37,022 nt of DNA from a virus. The DNA lies in IMG/VR virus record IMGVR_UViG_3300020453_000613, positions 1-37,022 of that record. One strand, written 5' to 3'. Positions 1-8,968 of this stretch are shown piece by piece. The position numbers and the translations under genes were made by a program. Position 1 is the first letter of the stretch, and the number at the start of each line of letters is the position of its first letter. Below the pieces are notes generated by a model. The model did no database searches. It was not told where the DNA came from and worked only from the letters and a program-made list of their open reading frames with translations.

Positions 1-25
1 GATTTTTTAAATTAGGTGCAGCCAT
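1..25 (-). CDS. 5' end of a gene beginning MAAPNLKN (partial, runs off window)
   Basis: Only the first eight codons are present, reading MAAPNLKN on the minus strand, and the gene continues beyond base 1. The start is supported by the best Shine-Dalgarno sequence in the window, CGGAG at 34-38, eight bases upstream of the ATG. The preceding gene ends at 48, leaving a 22-base gap. This N-terminus resembles a conserved T4-like cyanophage protein of the structural region, recalled from family knowledge and not provable from eight residues. It does not look like the start of gp17 (large terminase) or gp18 (sheath). The triplet before it, TAAATATAA at 42-50, overlaps the stop of the upstream gene and could be a degenerate late promoter, but that is weak. 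Confidence 0.6.
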
Positions 26-47
26 GTTTTTATCTCCGTAGTTATAT

Positions 48-3000
48 TTAGAATATCATTCCCATCATTACTGAACTGGGTCCGTCAGATCCTCCTCCAC
101 CAGAGGCAGTAACAGTTGCAATACCTCCACTAGCAGCTGCCGTTACATTAGTGCTGAAGTTAATGGCAGTAATTCCTGTTCCAACAGAAGTTCCGTTATT
201 TTTAACTTCGACACCAGAAATAACTCCAGTCAAATTAGCACCAGAACCATAAAAAGATGTTGCTGTAACCGAATTAATTCCAGATATATTGGTGGAATTA
301 TCTCCGACTATATTTCCGTTTGCAGTTACATCACCAGTAAAAGTAGAATCTCCATCAACACTAAAATCAGTGCCATTAAGGAGCATTAGTTCGGTGCTCT
401 TGAATCTTGCACTAATAGTTTGAGATCCAGCCTTGATATGAGCAATCTCAATTATACCATCTTCAGTACCATTACTTGCATCTGATATCTTACCAGTAAT
501 CTTAGCATAATTTCTTTCTACACCAGTATCACTCTCTCCAGCAAACTTAATCTGTCCCAAATAATCAGCATCCGCTGGTGATGCACTATTTCTAAAGAGT
601 TTAAATTCTGGTCCAGCAGAACTTCCAGAATCAGTGTTTGTTAATGTGAGGTCTGAATTGATGCCAACTGAACTTGAAAATGTAGAAACACCAGAAACAA
701 CCAGAGAATCGGATACTATGTTAGCAGTTGTAATGCCACTTTCACCACTACCACTAACAGCTACATTAAATTTTTGAAATTCAACAACATCTCCATCACT
801 GATAAATGGAGTCATAGTAACGGTCGATCCATCAGAAGCCGTAAAGTCAACTCCACTTCTCTGTTTGACCCCGTTTAAGAATACATCAATAAGACCAACA
901 GTATATCCACCAGTAATTGTAAAGTCAGTTGTTACTCCAGAAGATGTCTCCGTTTGTCTGGTAATCGTTGAAGTTGGAATATCAACAGTAACAGTTGTTC
1001 CAGAACCAACAACTGTTACTCCAGCACCAGTAAAGTTAATATCAGTAAATCCAGTTCCAACACGGACTGAACCAGATTGAATTCCAACACCAGAAATAAT
1101 ATTACTTAATTGACTGCCGTCACCAACAAAACTAGTTGCTGTAACTACTCCACTTACATCTAAAGAACTAGCTGTTGCAATACCTAAAGAAGATGTGTGC
1201 TCAATAACTGTGGTTGCATATTCAATTCCTCTTCCAGAACCTGGGTATGCTCTACCAGTATCATCATAACCCTCTCTTGAATAAGTTACAAGAGTTGCAA
1301 AAGTTACTGGATTTACTAATTGCCCATTACTAGGAGAGGAGAAATTAGATCCATTACTAACAACAACAGACCAAAATCCATCAATTAGATTGTAGATGAT
1401 CATTTTTGAGTTATCACTCTCATGTAAGAAGTAATAATAATCACTTACACTCTGGAATCTAGCACTACCAGAGGCAGTGGGAGCAGATGACAATACAAAA
1501 TAATTACTTTGTCTAATGTATGTTCCATTAACTAATGAACTATAACCTTTTAAAGTTAATCTTGAATAGTCAACAGAAAACTTTCCACTTTGTGTAAGAA
1601 GTGGGGCAAGTGATAATGATGCACCAGATCCAACAACAATTTCATCAATACCAGTGACTTCTTTGGTATTTGGATTTAAAGTAATAGATCCAGTACCAAT
1701 AGTAAGAATACCAGTAATTCTTGCATCACCATTTACAAGTAAAGCAGTAGTTGCTGTTCCTGTGTTAACTTCAAGACCATCTCTAAATGTAGAGAACCCA
1801 AGTGAGTCAACATGTTTTACTTCTTCATAAGTGATGGTGCCACCAACTGTGATGTTTCCATCCACAAATTGATCACCTTGTACATATAAAGCGAAATTAC
1901 TTCTTGCTGTGGTTGCAATACCAACGTTCTTGGTAGTATGGATACCAGCAGAAGTTACTGCCCAAGTACCTGCAGCACCTACAGAACCACCACTACCTAG
2001 TGCAGTGCTTGCAATACCAACCCATTTTGAAGTGGTGGAATTATAAATTAGTAGTTGATTATTGATACCCTCAAAAGTAACATCATCAAGGTCTTTGATG
2101 AATCCTGCTCCACCACCACCCATGGTGGATAGTTGAGTTTGAATTCTACTTATAAACAACCTGTAGTGTTTTGACAGGTCATCAAGAGTGGCAAATTTTT
2201 GGTCAAGAGGTGTCAGTGGGTCAGTTTGTCCACCAGCAGTCTCTTTTTCATTAGGTGGTTCATTAAGCAGACCTTCACTTAGATCAATCTGTGTTTTTTT
2301 AATTTCTGAAGATATTTTTTTAACATCTTCAAGACAATTTTTTACACTTACTTTGACAAATCTTACATCTTGCTTTAGTGTCTTGATGTCATCATCATAA
2401 TATTTGACTTCTGGAAGAGAATTAAACTTTTGCTCTACTTCTTCTCTAAAATCAGTGTAGAAAGAGATGATTTTTTCATCTGTCTTGATACTTTCTTTCT
2501 CAATAGACTTAATTTGTTCTTTTAATGTCTGTTTGAGTTTATTTTGTTCACTTAATATTGCTTTTTTTAGTTTTCTATCATCATCCTTAAATTCTTTGTG
2601 ATGATCGTAAACTCTGAGGGTCATTTCCCTCAGTTCTTTGTAGATTTTGTCTTTTGTTTCAGTTAATCTATTGTTTGTTGTGTCTAAATTCTCTGAAAGA
2701 GTCTTTGAATCTACTCTTTGCTCAAAATCCTTGGTCTCAATGACTTCATTTAATTCAGAAACCCTTGAACTAATGGTTTCTTTTATGAAATCAAGATGAC
2801 TTTGGACTTTTTTGAAGTCATCATCAATAACACCAAAGGTTTTTCCAATCCAAGAGAAGTCTGGAACCTCATTTACCTCATTGACCCACTTTGGAAAGGT
2901 GGGAATGTTGTTATTTACCTCTTCAATCCTTGATTTAAGGACATCAAGGTCATTTTCATAGTATTTTACTTCAGGAAGAGACTCAATTTCTTCCTTAATT

Positions 3001-3482
3001 CTAGAAATTTTACCATAAATTAACTCAATATCACCCTCATAGTACCTAACATCAGGAACTTCAGGGATTTTTTGCTCAATTTCAGATAATTTTACCTCAA
3101 ATTGTTCATTTTTTGCCTTAAGATCATAAATTTTGTCACTTTTAAGGTCATACTGTGAGAAATTTTCTTGAATTTCTGCAATTTTTTCACTTATTTCACC
3201 AATTTCTTCATCATATGACTTAATTTCAGGTATTTCAGGTATATCCTTCCTTACATCATTGACTAATTTAACCAGTTCTTGCCACTCTGGTGCTTTTATG
3301 ACGTCAATAACCTCTGCAAATGTGTTTCCATTTGCATCTTCAATGGTTTCCTCTTCAATATGGGTCTTATATTCTTCTACTGATGGTAATTCTTTTTCTT
3401 CTTCAATAAAATCCTTATAAGAGGGCAGTTCACTATCCTCTAGATAATCATTTATTGACGGCAAGTCTTCTTTATTAGACAT
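48..3482 (-). CDS. Large tail-fibre-like virion structural protein (1144 aa)
   Basis: The protein has two different halves. Residues 1-450 are highly charged and predicted coiled coil. They open with three LPS-x-x-[DE]-[YF]-type motifs (residues 7-40), followed by recurring Pro-rich separators: IPEIPEIKSYDEEI (81-94), IPEVPDVRYYEGDI (139-152), LPEVKYYENDL (169-179) and LPEVKYYDDDI (356-366). A glycine hinge (MGGGGAGF, about 454-461) leads into a Thr/Ser/Gly-rich beta region carrying fibre-type motifs such as ATSFVGDGSQLSNI and ATSFYGSGANLTGV. This architecture, a rod followed by repetitive beta domains, is what cyanophage fibre or whisker-like structural proteins show. No chaperone, peptidase or receptor-binding domain is recognisable. 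It lies directly after gp16, where gp17 would be expected in T4. A candidate late promoter is at 3525-3532. The exact virion location is unknown. Confidence 0.85.
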   Translation of the reverse strand: MSNKEDLPSINDYLEDSELPSYKDFIEEEKELPSVEEYKTHIEEETIEDANGNTFAEVIDVIKAPEWQELVKLVNDVRKDIPEIPEIKSYDEEIGEISEKIAEIQENFSQYDLKSDKIYDLKAKNEQFEVKLSEIEQKIPEVPDVRYYEGDIELIYGKISRIKEEIESLPEVKYYENDLDVLKSRIEEVNNNIPTFPKWVNEVNEVPDFSWIGKTFGVIDDDFKKVQSHLDFIKETISSRVSELNEVIETKDFEQRVDSKTLSENLDTTNNRLTETKDKIYKELREMTLRVYDHHKEFKDDDRKLKKAILSEQNKLKQTLKEQIKSIEKESIKTDEKIISFYTDFREEVEQKFNSLPEVKYYDDDIKTLKQDVRFVKVSVKNCLEDVKKISSEIKKTQIDLSEGLLNEPPNEKETAGGQTDPLTPLDQKFATLDDLSKHYRLFISRIQTQLSTMGGGGAGFIKDLDDVTFEGINNQLLIYNSTTSKWVGIASTALGSGGSVGAAGTWAVTSAGIHTTKNVGIATTARSNFALYVQGDQFVDGNITVGGTITYEEVKHVDSLGFSTFRDGLEVNTGTATTALLVNGDARITGILTIGTGSITLNPNTKEVTGIDEIVVGSGASLSLAPLLTQSGKFSVDYSRLTLKGYSSLVNGTYIRQSNYFVLSSAPTASGSARFQSVSDYYYFLHESDNSKMIIYNLIDGFWSVVVSNGSNFSSPSNGQLVNPVTFATLVTYSREGYDDTGRAYPGSGRGIEYATTVIEHTSSLGIATASSLDVSGVVTATSFVGDGSQLSNIISGVGIQSGSVRVGTGFTDINFTGAGVTVVGSGTTVTVDIPTSTITRQTETSSGVTTDFTITGGYTVGLIDVFLNGVKQRSGVDFTASDGSTVTMTPFISDGDVVEFQKFNVAVSGSGESGITTANIVSDSLVVSGVSTFSSSVGINSDLTLTNTDSGSSAGPEFKLFRNSASPADADYLGQIKFAGESDTGVERNYAKITGKISDASNGTEDGIIEIAHIKAGSQTISARFKSTELMLLNGTDFSVDGDSTFTGDVTANGNIVGDNSTNISGINSVTATSFYGSGANLTGVISGVEVKNNGTSVGTGITAINFSTNVTAAASGGIATVTASGGGGSDGPSSVMMGMIF

Positions 3483-3523
3483 TCTATTAGTAAAAATACT
3501 TTGGGATTTCTCTCCCTGATGTA

Positions 3524-3898
3524 TTATTTATCAGGATTATTATTCTTCAATAATTTCTGCAATTCTGCAGTAGAACCAACAAATAAAGCATTGTTGACTG
3601 TAGTTGGACCTTTACTAACTTTTTCTTCTTCCACATCTTTCAACTTCTGCTGCAAGGTCATTAGTTTATCAGTAGCATCAGCAACATTCTTAATTAACTG
3701 ACCAGCAACCTCATATGCCCTTGGCATTTCACTCTCCTGAGCAAGTTCTAAGATACCATTGATTGCTTCCTGACCTTTTTCAATAATAGAGTATAAATTT
3801 CCTCTTGTATATTCATAATCTTTTTCTACATCACCTTTTGTAAGATGTGTAGGTTTTTCTTTAGAAGGAGTTACATCAATGATATTATCTTCAGTCAT
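3524..3898 (-). CDS. 16: Small terminase subunit gp16
   Basis: The 124-aa product matches the core of T4 gp16, the DNA-recognition subunit of the headful packaging motor. It forms a ring and regulates the gp17 ATPase/nuclease. The diagnostic stretch is YEYTRGNLYSIIEKGQEAI (residues 28-46), followed by ESEMPRAYEVAGQLIKNVAD and a leucine-rich helix ending in QQKLKDVEEE. These are the two antiparallel helices of the family's central domain. It is shorter than T4 gp16 (about 164 aa), as I recall for marine relatives. The start overlaps the gp15 stop by one base. The expected partner, gp17, is not immediately downstream: the 1144-aa fibre-like gene intervenes. Confidence 0.9.
   Translation of the reverse strand: MTEDNIIDVTPSKEKPTHLTKGDVEKDYEYTRGNLYSIIEKGQEAINGILELAQESEMPRAYEVAGQLIKNVADATDKLMTLQQKLKDVEEEKVSKGPTTVNNALFVGSTAELQKLLKNNNPDK
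3525..3532 (-). promoter_or_regulatory. Candidate late promoter GATAAATA upstream of the 1144-aa gene
   Basis: On the minus strand the sequence is GATAAATA, seven of eight matches to the T4 late -10 element TATAAATA. It overlaps the last codons and stop of gp16 and sits 43 bases before the 1144-aa start codon, further away than the two exact late promoters are from theirs (21-25 bases). It would allow the fibre gene to be expressed apart from the terminase gene. Seven-of-eight matches also occur by chance inside coding regions of this AT-rich window, so this is only a candidate. Confidence 0.35.
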
Positions 3899-4905
3899 CA
3901 GAAGGTGCTCCCATCAAATCCAAAGTTATCTCCAATATCAATGAAGTTAGCATCTGCTGCTTCAATACCAAATACAGATGATCCAAGAACATGATTTGAA
4001 GCGGTGGTTTTATCTTGTCCTCTCTTAACAGTAATCTTATTACCATCAACCTTTTCAACAAACATCTCCTCATCACCAACTGTGACATATTCTTTCACAG
4101 TTATTGCTGAACCATTTGCCACTGTAATTACAGTTTCTGTAGTATCAACATCCTCAGCAATCTCAGTTAATATATTTCCATTATAATCTTTGGTTGCTCT
4201 AGGAACAACTCTGTAAGTAACATCTCTTTCATATGCTGTACCACTCTTAGATCTGTTTCCAGAAATATATCCAACCTGAACTTTCTTAATAACATCATTA
4301 GAAACATCAGTGATAGGACCATAAAGATTAGTTTTAGCAGAGAATCTTATAGTATATACAAGTGCTCTTCTTGTATCAAAGTTGCCTTCATAATCATCCT
4401 CCATTGAAATGCTTTCAATTTGGACAGGAACGTTTACAACTTCTCTTAAATCACCAAGAAGTTTAATAGGAAGTGTATATGAAGGTTGGAAGTAAGGTAA
4501 AATCTGTTCAGTAATTTGAAGCATATCATCATTTAACTTTGTCATGATTGACAGTTCAAATCCCATGTTATATGGCACAGGCATAAAAACTTTTTTTACC
4601 TTAGATCCACTATCAGTTACAGGATGAAATGCTTGTGTTTGAGTTGCTTTTCTACCAGGATCATATTGAAGATCAGTAAACTCAAATGACATTCTGGGAA
4701 GAGTCATTTGAACTGGTTTATTCAGATCCTCCTGCTGCTCCAATCTTGCCAGGAACTTTTGTGTAGGTCCATAAGCAAGGGGAACTTTGATGACACTATA
4801 AGTATCATCATTTGCATCTTTCTTATGAATTTCAATTCCATTAAAGAGAGATCCAAATCCAATGATTACAGATCTAAAGATCTCATTATAGAAATGCTCA
4901 AACAT
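3898..4905 (-). CDS. 15: Tail sheath stabiliser / tail completion protein gp15
   Basis: The N-terminus, MFEHFYNEIFRSVIIGFGSL, and the conserved block LPRMSFEFTDLQYDPGRKA (about residues 69-87) are typical of T4-like gp15. In T4 it forms a hexameric cap on the finished tail and joins it to gp13/gp14 of the neck. At 335 aa it is longer than T4 gp15 (272 aa). The extra length is C-terminal: from about residue 250 it carries a module with VTVGDEEMFVEK, ITVKRGQDKTTASNH (274-305), also seen in the gp7-position and DUF4815-type proteins of this window. It follows gp14 with a 41-base gap, the largest gap inside the gp13-gp16 run, with no clear promoter or ribosome binding site in it. The start is the first ATG and gives the conserved N-terminus. 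Confidence 0.92.
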   Translation of the reverse strand: MFEHFYNEIFRSVIIGFGSLFNGIEIHKKDANDDTYSVIKVPLAYGPTQKFLARLEQQEDLNKPVQMTLPRMSFEFTDLQYDPGRKATQTQAFHPVTDSGSKVKKVFMPVPYNMGFELSIMTKLNDDMLQITEQILPYFQPSYTLPIKLLGDLREVVNVPVQIESISMEDDYEGNFDTRRALVYTIRFSAKTNLYGPITDVSNDVIKKVQVGYISGNRSKSGTAYERDVTYRVVPRATKDYNGNILTEIAEDVDTTETVITVANGSAITVKEYVTVGDEEMFVEKVDGNKITVKRGQDKTTASNHVLGSSVFGIEAADANFIDIGDNFGFDGSTF

Positions 4906-4946
4906 GGTATCACTACTGTTACAATACTATTTAACAACTTTTTTTA

Positions 4947-7475
4947 TTAAGGCATTCCAAATGGATTGGTCTTAGTGAAGTCAATTATATCATCTGCTTG
5001 AATTTCAATATTGTCATTATCAGCAAATGGATCAACAGTATCATTTTTGTCTTGTGACTTCATTGAGTGTCTAGCGCCAGATTCTGAACCAATTACTACT
5101 TCACCTGGCATAAAGGTGCCACTTACAATAGATACCTCAAGAACATTGTTGACAGCATCATAAGACTTGACTCTTGCAGTTGTTCCAGAACTTTCACCAG
5201 TTACAGTTTCATTGAATATGAATGAACCAGTGCTTGAAGTGCTTGTTGTTCCAATTGTGATAGTTGGTGTTAATACATATTGACTACCACTGTTTCCAAT
5301 AACTATGCTTGTAACAATACCAGCAGCACTTGTAAGTGCAAGTCCAACTGCTCTTACAACACCTGGTTGAACAACATGATAGTTTTTGTATTTCCAATCA
5401 TTAGATATTGTTACTACTGGTGGAGTCAAATAACCACCTCCACCATATGTAACTCCAATACCTGTAACAATACCACATTTATCAACACCAAACTCAAATA
5501 CTGAGGTTGCAATACCAACATTAGTAGCAGAGGCAGATATAGTTAGTGATCCAATTCCAATAGAAGAAACAAAAGTATTTGCAGGTATAAAATTATAATA
5601 ATCACTATGTCCAGTGCCAAGTCTCACCCTATCTCCAATAAAAATATTAGTTGTGTTAACACCTGCAATAACACTAGCACCAATGCCAAGTGTTCCTGTG
5701 GTGGAAATTGAATTAAATCTAATGGTTGTAAATCCAAGTGCTCTAAATTGTTCATTTGCACCACTAGGACCACCAATGGTTACAGTTGGAGCAGAAATAT
5801 ATCCATATCCACTATTTCCAATACTAATGGAACTTACAGTTCCTGCAACAGAAACAGTGACAGATGCTGTTGCTTGAATAGGTGCTGGACTTCCACTGAA
5901 AGATATTGTGGGAGCAACAGTATATCCTGCACCAATTGTTGCACTTGTTCCCACTGCCCAAGGGTCATCATTATTAAAGGAAACTGCAGTGACTATACCA
6001 GTGATAGGATGTATTGTAGCAATACCAACAGCAGTAACTGTTGGAGCATCCATAGTTCCAGATGTAGTGATTGCAACAGTAGGTGCAGTTCTATATGCTC
6101 TACCAGTAGTGCTAAAGGCAATAGAACCTGGATTTATAGATGTTCCAGTAATTCCTATGGTTGCAGAAGCAACACTTGTTCCTGGATGGGTAAGTGTAAC
6201 TCCTGGGACACTAGTATAGAATTTGCCTCCAGTTGTCAATCCAAGAGTTTCTACTGTTCCTCCAGTTTCTGCAATGCTATCAAGAGTTGCTGTTGCCTGA
6301 GCATTATTTCCACTTCCTGTTGGTAGATCAAATATAACTGGTGGTGCCTCCTTGTAAAATGCTCCACCAGGCACTCCAAATGGGAAAAGATAAGTTGCTA
6401 CACCAGCAACAACACTAGCAGAAATAACACTCACTCCACCACCAACTATAGGAGAATCTAAAGTCGCTGTCCCTAATGCTCCTACATGTCTTGGGGTTGA
6501 TATGCCAACAGAAGGACTTTGTGTATAACCACCACCACCTGATGTAATGACAATTGGTTTAATTCCTCCAACAGTTTCAATACCCACAACCTCAGCAGTG
6601 GCACCACTACCACCTCCTCCTGTGATTGTTACTGTTGGTTTTACAGTATATCCACAACCAGGATTTGACAGGTAAATTTCCTTTACTGATCCTCCTTTTG
6701 TTCCATTACATCCAACATAATCATAAGAAAGAATTGCCACTGCCTTAGCATCTATGCCACCTGCAGGAGCAGATGAAATTGCAACTATTGGTTCTGATGT
6801 ATAACCAGCACCCATGTTTGTTACTGTAATTGCCTCAAGACCAGTTGTACCACCAACTGTGCCAGAACAAATACCAGATACAACTGCTGTGGCATTTGAT
6901 GAAACACCAATCAGTTGAAGTTTCTGGATATATCCAATTTGTTCAATCTCATCATCAATTGTCTCTACACCAGTATCAAGAACCTCATCCTCATATCTGT
7001 AGAGTTGACACTTCAGAGTGTACACATAGTTCTTCTGAAGTTGATAGAATGGTTGCTCATGTTCAACATAATTAATCTCAAATAACCTGTCACCCAGTGG
7101 GAAGTAAATTAAATCACCTTCCTTTGGTCTAGTTGCCAGTTCAATATTTGGCACATCTTTGATAAGAGGTGTGACATAATTTTCATATCTTTCTCTTGAT
7201 ACAACTAATGTCAAGTCATCTTGTTCCTCAATACCAAACTTTGACAGAAGTGTTCCTTGACCACCATATCCTTCATAACTATCAAGATATGCTTCAATAG
7301 GATATGCATTGTCAAACTCAGATTGAATAACTTCTCTTATGACAGTGTTTTTCTTGACATACCTTCTTGGAATGTAATAGATCTCAATCCCATACATCTG
7401 CAACTGTTCGTTGACCAGACTTTGTATGAGATTCTGCTCTTGCTTAGAGTTGTTTAGAAAATATGGATTGAGCAT
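4947..7475 (-). CDS. 14: Neck protein gp14 with a large repeat insertion
   Basis: Residues 1 to about 185 are gp14-like: MLNPYFLNNSKQEQNLIQSL, then EIYYIPRRYVKKNTVIREVI and KEGDLIYFPLGDRLFEINYVEHE. The last 30 residues (DPFADNDNIEIQADDIIDF ... NPFGMP) are the usual gp14 ending. T4 gp14 is about 256 aa and, with gp13, forms the neck that joins head and tail. Here roughly 600 residues are inserted between the two conserved ends. The insert holds nine copies of a Gly/Val-rich repeat with a G-x-x-Y-x-x-x-P core, at residues 222, 273, 314, 417, 458, 515, 556, 678 and 730, followed by a GE-x-V-x-G-x-SG module near 756-800. The insert probably makes beta domains displayed around the neck. The gene starts four bases after the gp13 stop. 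Confidence 0.9.
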   Translation of the reverse strand: MLNPYFLNNSKQEQNLIQSLVNEQLQMYGIEIYYIPRRYVKKNTVIREVIQSEFDNAYPIEAYLDSYEGYGGQGTLLSKFGIEEQDDLTLVVSRERYENYVTPLIKDVPNIELATRPKEGDLIYFPLGDRLFEINYVEHEQPFYQLQKNYVYTLKCQLYRYEDEVLDTGVETIDDEIEQIGYIQKLQLIGVSSNATAVVSGICSGTVGGTTGLEAITVTNMGAGYTSEPIVAISSAPAGGIDAKAVAILSYDYVGCNGTKGGSVKEIYLSNPGCGYTVKPTVTITGGGGSGATAEVVGIETVGGIKPIVITSGGGGYTQSPSVGISTPRHVGALGTATLDSPIVGGGVSVISASVVAGVATYLFPFGVPGGAFYKEAPPVIFDLPTGSGNNAQATATLDSIAETGGTVETLGLTTGGKFYTSVPGVTLTHPGTSVASATIGITGTSINPGSIAFSTTGRAYRTAPTVAITTSGTMDAPTVTAVGIATIHPITGIVTAVSFNNDDPWAVGTSATIGAGYTVAPTISFSGSPAPIQATASVTVSVAGTVSSISIGNSGYGYISAPTVTIGGPSGANEQFRALGFTTIRFNSISTTGTLGIGASVIAGVNTTNIFIGDRVRLGTGHSDYYNFIPANTFVSSIGIGSLTISASATNVGIATSVFEFGVDKCGIVTGIGVTYGGGGYLTPPVVTISNDWKYKNYHVVQPGVVRAVGLALTSAAGIVTSIVIGNSGSQYVLTPTITIGTTSTSSTGSFIFNETVTGESSGTTARVKSYDAVNNVLEVSIVSGTFMPGEVVIGSESGARHSMKSQDKNDTVDPFADNDNIEIQADDIIDFTKTNPFGMP

Positions 7476-7479
7476 AACA

Positions 7480-8343
7480 TCAACCTATCATATCCATTGG
7501 TGGTAACTCATACTTACTTAGCATTTCAACCTTAATTTCATCAAGTTCTCTTTGACCATCATCAAAGAGTTGCCTTCCATTGAATTCAATGCCTCCAGGT
7601 AGTTTTACACCAGTGAATTTGATAAGGTTTTGACCCCATTGTCTCTTGATAAGAGAAGTTAAATATCTCTTCAGGAATGGATCATTATACACTCTTGTAT
7701 AGTCATTGGGATTCAATGCTCTATAGCATTCAAGAATAATAAACTCATCTTCCTTCAAATTATCCCAATCAACATCAAGATACATTCTATCTTGTCTAAT
7801 ATTAAATCTAATTCTCTTATGAGTATTAAGGAGATAATCCATTGTCTCCAGATAACTCATTGACATTTGATACGATAGCAGGTCAGTGCTTCCAAAATAG
7901 TAAATGTCATTCAAGAACAATTGGTACTTGAAACTGAACATATTGGAACTACTTGCTGCCTGAGCATCATCATATTTAAATATTTTTTCAATACCAACTA
8001 CTTGAGGAGGAATTTCTATATAATTGCTATTCTCATAAAAGGCAAAGTTTGTAGAATCACCACCAACTGTGGTGTTTACTGTAGTTGATGTAATACCAGT
8101 TTGTGTGGTAGCACTCTTTGCTCCAGGAGGTCTTGCTTTACCTCTCTCAACATCTTTTTCAGTAATTTGATATTTTAAAAATGTCTTTTCAACACCATCA
8201 TAATGCCTTTCTTGAAAATGTTGAATGGCATCATCCATTAAGTCTTGAAGTTGTTCTTCAGCGACATTAATTTCTAAGACAGGGGCACCTAACTGTCTTA
8301 AGCAATAATCTATAAGTTCTTGTCTTGAAGAAGGTTGTGCCAT
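7480..8343 (-). CDS. 13: Neck protein gp13
   Basis: The 287-aa product is close in length to T4 gp13 (309 aa). It begins with the conserved helical stretch SRQELIDYCLRQLGAPVLEI, then EEQLQDLMDDAIQHFQERHY (about residues 28-47). Later it has YLETMDYLLNTHKRIRFN and DEFIILECYRALNP-type motifs, and RYLTSLIKRQWGQNLIKF. In T4, gp13 binds below the portal and with gp14 prepares the filled head for tail attachment. The gene is followed at once by gp14. A 24-base gap separates it from the 128-aa gene upstream. That gap contains AAGGATATAG, a plausible ribosome binding site, and TAAATATAA overlapping the upstream stop codon. Confidence 0.92.
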   Translation of the reverse strand: MAQPSSRQELIDYCLRQLGAPVLEINVAEEQLQDLMDDAIQHFQERHYDGVEKTFLKYQITEKDVERGKARPPGAKSATTQTGITSTTVNTTVGGDSTNFAFYENSNYIEIPPQVVGIEKIFKYDDAQAASSSNMFSFKYQLFLNDIYYFGSTDLLSYQMSMSYLETMDYLLNTHKRIRFNIRQDRMYLDVDWDNLKEDEFIILECYRALNPNDYTRVYNDPFLKRYLTSLIKRQWGQNLIKFTGVKLPGGIEFNGRQLFDDGQRELDEIKVEMLSKYELPPMDMIG

Positions 8344-8367
8344 TATACACTATATCCTTTTTTATAT

Positions 8368-8754
8368 TTAGGAGACTGGGAGACCCCCCTCTACTACTAC
8401 ATTTCCAGACACCATCTTATAAACTGTAGATGCTGAACTAACAACATTAATATCATAATAATATCTTCCTGGTTTCAAATCTTTTGTTATAGTATCTGTA
8501 AGTGAAATATTAAATTCACCACCAGCAGCACTGGTTATGCCTGCAGTGAATCCTTGAATACCACCAGTTGATGATCCAATGGAAACACTTTTTTTCATCT
8601 TTGCATGGATTGCATAACCAGATAAATCAAAAGCAGACTTGTTTTCTTTATTGACTTTAAATGTGGATCTAAAGTCAGCACCCTCTAATATTGTAAGGTT
8701 TACACCATACGCAGCATTAGAATTTGGATTAAAGGTGATAGTGTTGTTAGCCAT
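8368..8754 (-). CDS. Small conserved structural protein, beta-rich (128 aa), function unknown
   Basis: I do not recognise a named family with certainty. The sequence alternates short hydrophobic beta segments: TITFNPNSNAAYGVNLTILE, an RSTFKV strand, AIHAKMKKSVSI, then GRYYYDINVVSSA and MVSGNVVVEGGLPV. The 'D-x-x-x-x-F-x-V...Y-x-I-x-A-x-[MI]-[RK]' opening and the 'PGRYYYDI' closing resemble the Ig-like N-terminal domains of phage baseplate upper proteins, which is a fold-level guess. No signal peptide or membrane segment is visible. It is overlapped by eight bases by the upstream coiled-coil gene and lies between the DUF4815-type gene and gp13. It is therefore probably a virion or baseplate/neck accessory component. 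Confidence 0.8.
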   Translation of the reverse strand: MANNTITFNPNSNAAYGVNLTILEGADFRSTFKVNKENKSAFDLSGYAIHAKMKKSVSIGSSTGGIQGFTAGITSAAGGEFNISLTDTITKDLKPGRYYYDINVVSSASTVYKMVSGNVVVEGGLPVS

Positions 8755-8968
8755 TGATTACTGCTTTTAACATTGATTTGATTTCATCTAGATCACCTTT
8801 CAAATCATCAACTTTTCTTTCAAGGGAGTCAACTCTTTCTGTATTAGATTTAAGTCTCTCCCTATTTTTTATGTATGATTCAAATTCATTTCTATTTGTA
8901 TTGATGATAGCATTATTTTTGCCATCTCTGGACAAATTTTTATTGCCCTCAACAGGAATGTAACTCAT
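8747..8968 (-). CDS. Small coiled-coil protein (73 aa), function unknown
   Basis: The last 30 residues form an almost uninterrupted heptad pattern (TERVDSLERKVDDLKGDL, then DEIKSMLKAV), predicting an oligomeric coiled coil. The first 40 residues are polar with no recognisable domain. The start codon overlaps the stop of the DUF4815-type gene (ATGA), and the 3' end overlaps the following 128-aa gene by eight bases, so the three are likely translationally coupled. Similar small coiled-coil ORFs occur at this spot in T4-like marine phages as I recall. A structural linker or assembly role is inference from the position. Confidence 0.75.
   Translation of the reverse strand: MSYIPVEGNKNLSRDGKNNAIINTNRNEFESYIKNRERLKSNTERVDSLERKVDDLKGDLDEIKSMLKAVING

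Noticed and set aside
3891-4088. 65-aa minus-strand frame overlapping gp15 and gp16
   Set aside because: It is an alternative frame of the gp15 3' end with no ribosome binding site and Leu/Met-rich composition.
5748-6326. 192-aa plus-strand open frame rich in Ser, Cys and Asn
   Set aside because: It is antisense to the repetitive gp14 gene, and its odd composition comes from the complementary strand of Gly/Val/Thr repeats.
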